Shown here piece after piece: positions 13,204 to 13,927 of a stretch of 13,927 nucleotides of DNA. Below the pieces are notes generated by a model. The model searched no databases. It saw only the letters and a program-made list of their open reading frames with translations, and had not been told where the DNA came from. The stretch's first letter is position 1. Each line of letters starts with the position of its first letter. This stretch comes from JBCCMB01 sp039026555 (lineage in GTDB: Bacteria > Pseudomonadota > Alphaproteobacteria > Caulobacterales > Hyphomonadaceae): contig JBCCMB010000068.1 of the NCBI GenBank assembly GCA_039026555.1, positions 1 through 13,927 on the forward strand. The letters run 5' to 3'. The position numbers were made by a program, and so were the translations under genes.

Positions 13204-13927
13204 TTAGAAATTGACGCGGAGACGCGCGCCGTAGCGCGTGCCGTCCGTTACCGTATCCAACACTTCCGAGGAGCGCCTCACCAAGGAATTCGTGAACTCC
13301 TCGTCCGTGACGTTTTCAGCATAGAGCGTGAAGTTGAAACGGTCGTCCGGCGAATCGAGCGTCACCCTAATCTGACCAGTGTCGTAGGCTTCCTGCTGCG
13401 TAAACGGATCGTCGGTAAAGACGTCATAGTTTTGATCGTCCGTCCAGAACCAATCCGTCCCCAGACCCAGCGTCCAATCATTTGGAAGTCGCTTTTGATA
13501 GTCGACCGACGCGGACAAGGTATGCTCCGGGCTATTGGGCAGCGGATTGCCGCTCAGATCAGCGCCCGCAGTTCCGATGAACTCGTCAAAGGTCGCATCG
13601 AGATAATTGTAGCCGAAGCGGAACAATAATTCGTCGGTCGCAATCCAAGTGACGTCTATCTCCACGCCTTGAATCTCGGCTTGCGCAGCGTTCCGCGTCA
13701 CCGCGGACGGAGCGCCGCCGATAATCTCAACACGTTGTTGCTGAAGATCGGAATACTCATAGAAGAACGCCGACGCGTTCAACCTTAGCCGGTCGTCCAA
13801 GAGATCGGATTTGATCCCGACCTCGTACGCGTCGATCTCTTCAGGGTCGAAAGTCTGCCGCGCCAAATCGATGCTGGTCGCGGTAAACTGAACGCCGCCG
13901 CTCTTGTAACCCTGATTATAGCTGGCG
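13204..13927 (-). CDS. TonB-dependent outer membrane receptor (C-terminal part; 5' end outside window)
   Basis: The frame is open from the right edge to a stop at 13204, giving the last 240 residues. It begins ASYNQGYKSGGVQF and continues DPEEIDAYEVGIKSDLLDDR, then LRLNASAFFYEYSDLQQQRV, which is the hallmark late-barrel signature of TonB-dependent receptors. Alternating aromatic strands follow (LLFRFGYNYLDATFDEFIG, FNFTLYAENVTDEEFTNS), and the protein ends in RLRVNF, with the terminal Phe used for outer-membrane insertion. The plug domain and TonB box must lie beyond the window, so the substrate (siderophore, sugar or other) cannot be told. A strong terminator follows its stop. It faces the SDR gene tail-to-tail and shares no operon with it. 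Confidence 0.93.
   Translation of the reverse strand, partial: ASYNQGYKSGGVQFTATSIDLARQTFDPEEIDAYEVGIKSDLLDDRLRLNASAFFYEYSDLQQQRVEIIGGAPSAVTRNAAQAEIQGVEIDVTWIATDELLFRFGYNYLDATFDEFIGTAGADLSGNPLPNSPEHTLSASVDYQKRLPNDWTLGLGTDWFWTDDQNYDVFTDDPFTQQEAYDTGQIRVTLDSPDDRFNFTLYAENVTDEEFTNSLVRRSSEVLDTVTDGTRYGARLRVNF

Noticed and set aside
13187..13216. GGAGG followed by an ATG on the plus strand
   Set aside because: The frame ATG CTT AGA AAT ends in TGA after four codons.

Overview
The window looks like a chromosomal segment of an alphaproteobacterium. The evidence is the gene order ddl-ftsQ-ftsA-ftsZ-lpxC-bamD-recN-ligA, which is a known alphaproteobacterial arrangement, an FtsZ with a long acidic linker ending in EIPAFLRR, a generally GC-rich composition, and CtrA-like TTAA-N7-TTAA-type boxes. 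Caulobacterales/Hyphomonas-like lineages fit best, but I cannot fix the genus from sequence alone.

Region 1 (1-10208) is essentially one long minus-strand block read right to left. Ddl makes D-Ala-D-Ala. FtsQ and FtsA are divisome proteins and FtsZ is the division ring tubulin. LpxC commits precursor to lipid A, BamD is the outer-membrane assembly lipoprotein, RecN is the double-strand-break repair ATPase, and LigA is the NAD-dependent DNA ligase (its C-terminal part lies beyond the left edge). ddl-ftsQ-ftsA are translationally packed: ddl and ftsQ overlap by 13 bp, and ftsQ and ftsA are 4 bp apart. bamD-recN-ligA are separated by only 20-30 bp. ftsZ and lpxC have longer leaders with possible promoters, a CtrA-like box upstream of ftsZ and a possible terminator after ftsZ. 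One plus-strand gene, an XRE-type HTH regulator, interrupts this block between lpxC and bamD.

Region 2 (10209-13086) is on the plus strand. A MarR-type regulator is followed by a FAD/NAD(P)H oxidoreductase resembling the FSP1/AIFM2 (AMID) group and by an extended short-chain dehydrogenase/epimerase-like protein whose catalytic Tyr position appears to hold Glu. The MarR gene is divergent from ddl and has a good sigma70-like promoter flanked by inverted-repeat arms, which suggests autoregulation. This takes the place where murC-murB would stand in the classical dcw cluster.

Region 3 (13087-13927) holds the C-terminal beta-barrel end of a TonB-dependent receptor on the minus strand, with a strong hairpin terminator just after its stop.

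I saw no tRNA or rRNA genes, insertion sequences, CRISPR arrays or phage genes. Most of the window is conserved core machinery. The less ordinary parts are the MarR/FSP1-like/atypical-SDR cluster, the XRE gene inside the envelope operon, and several candidate regulatory sites.
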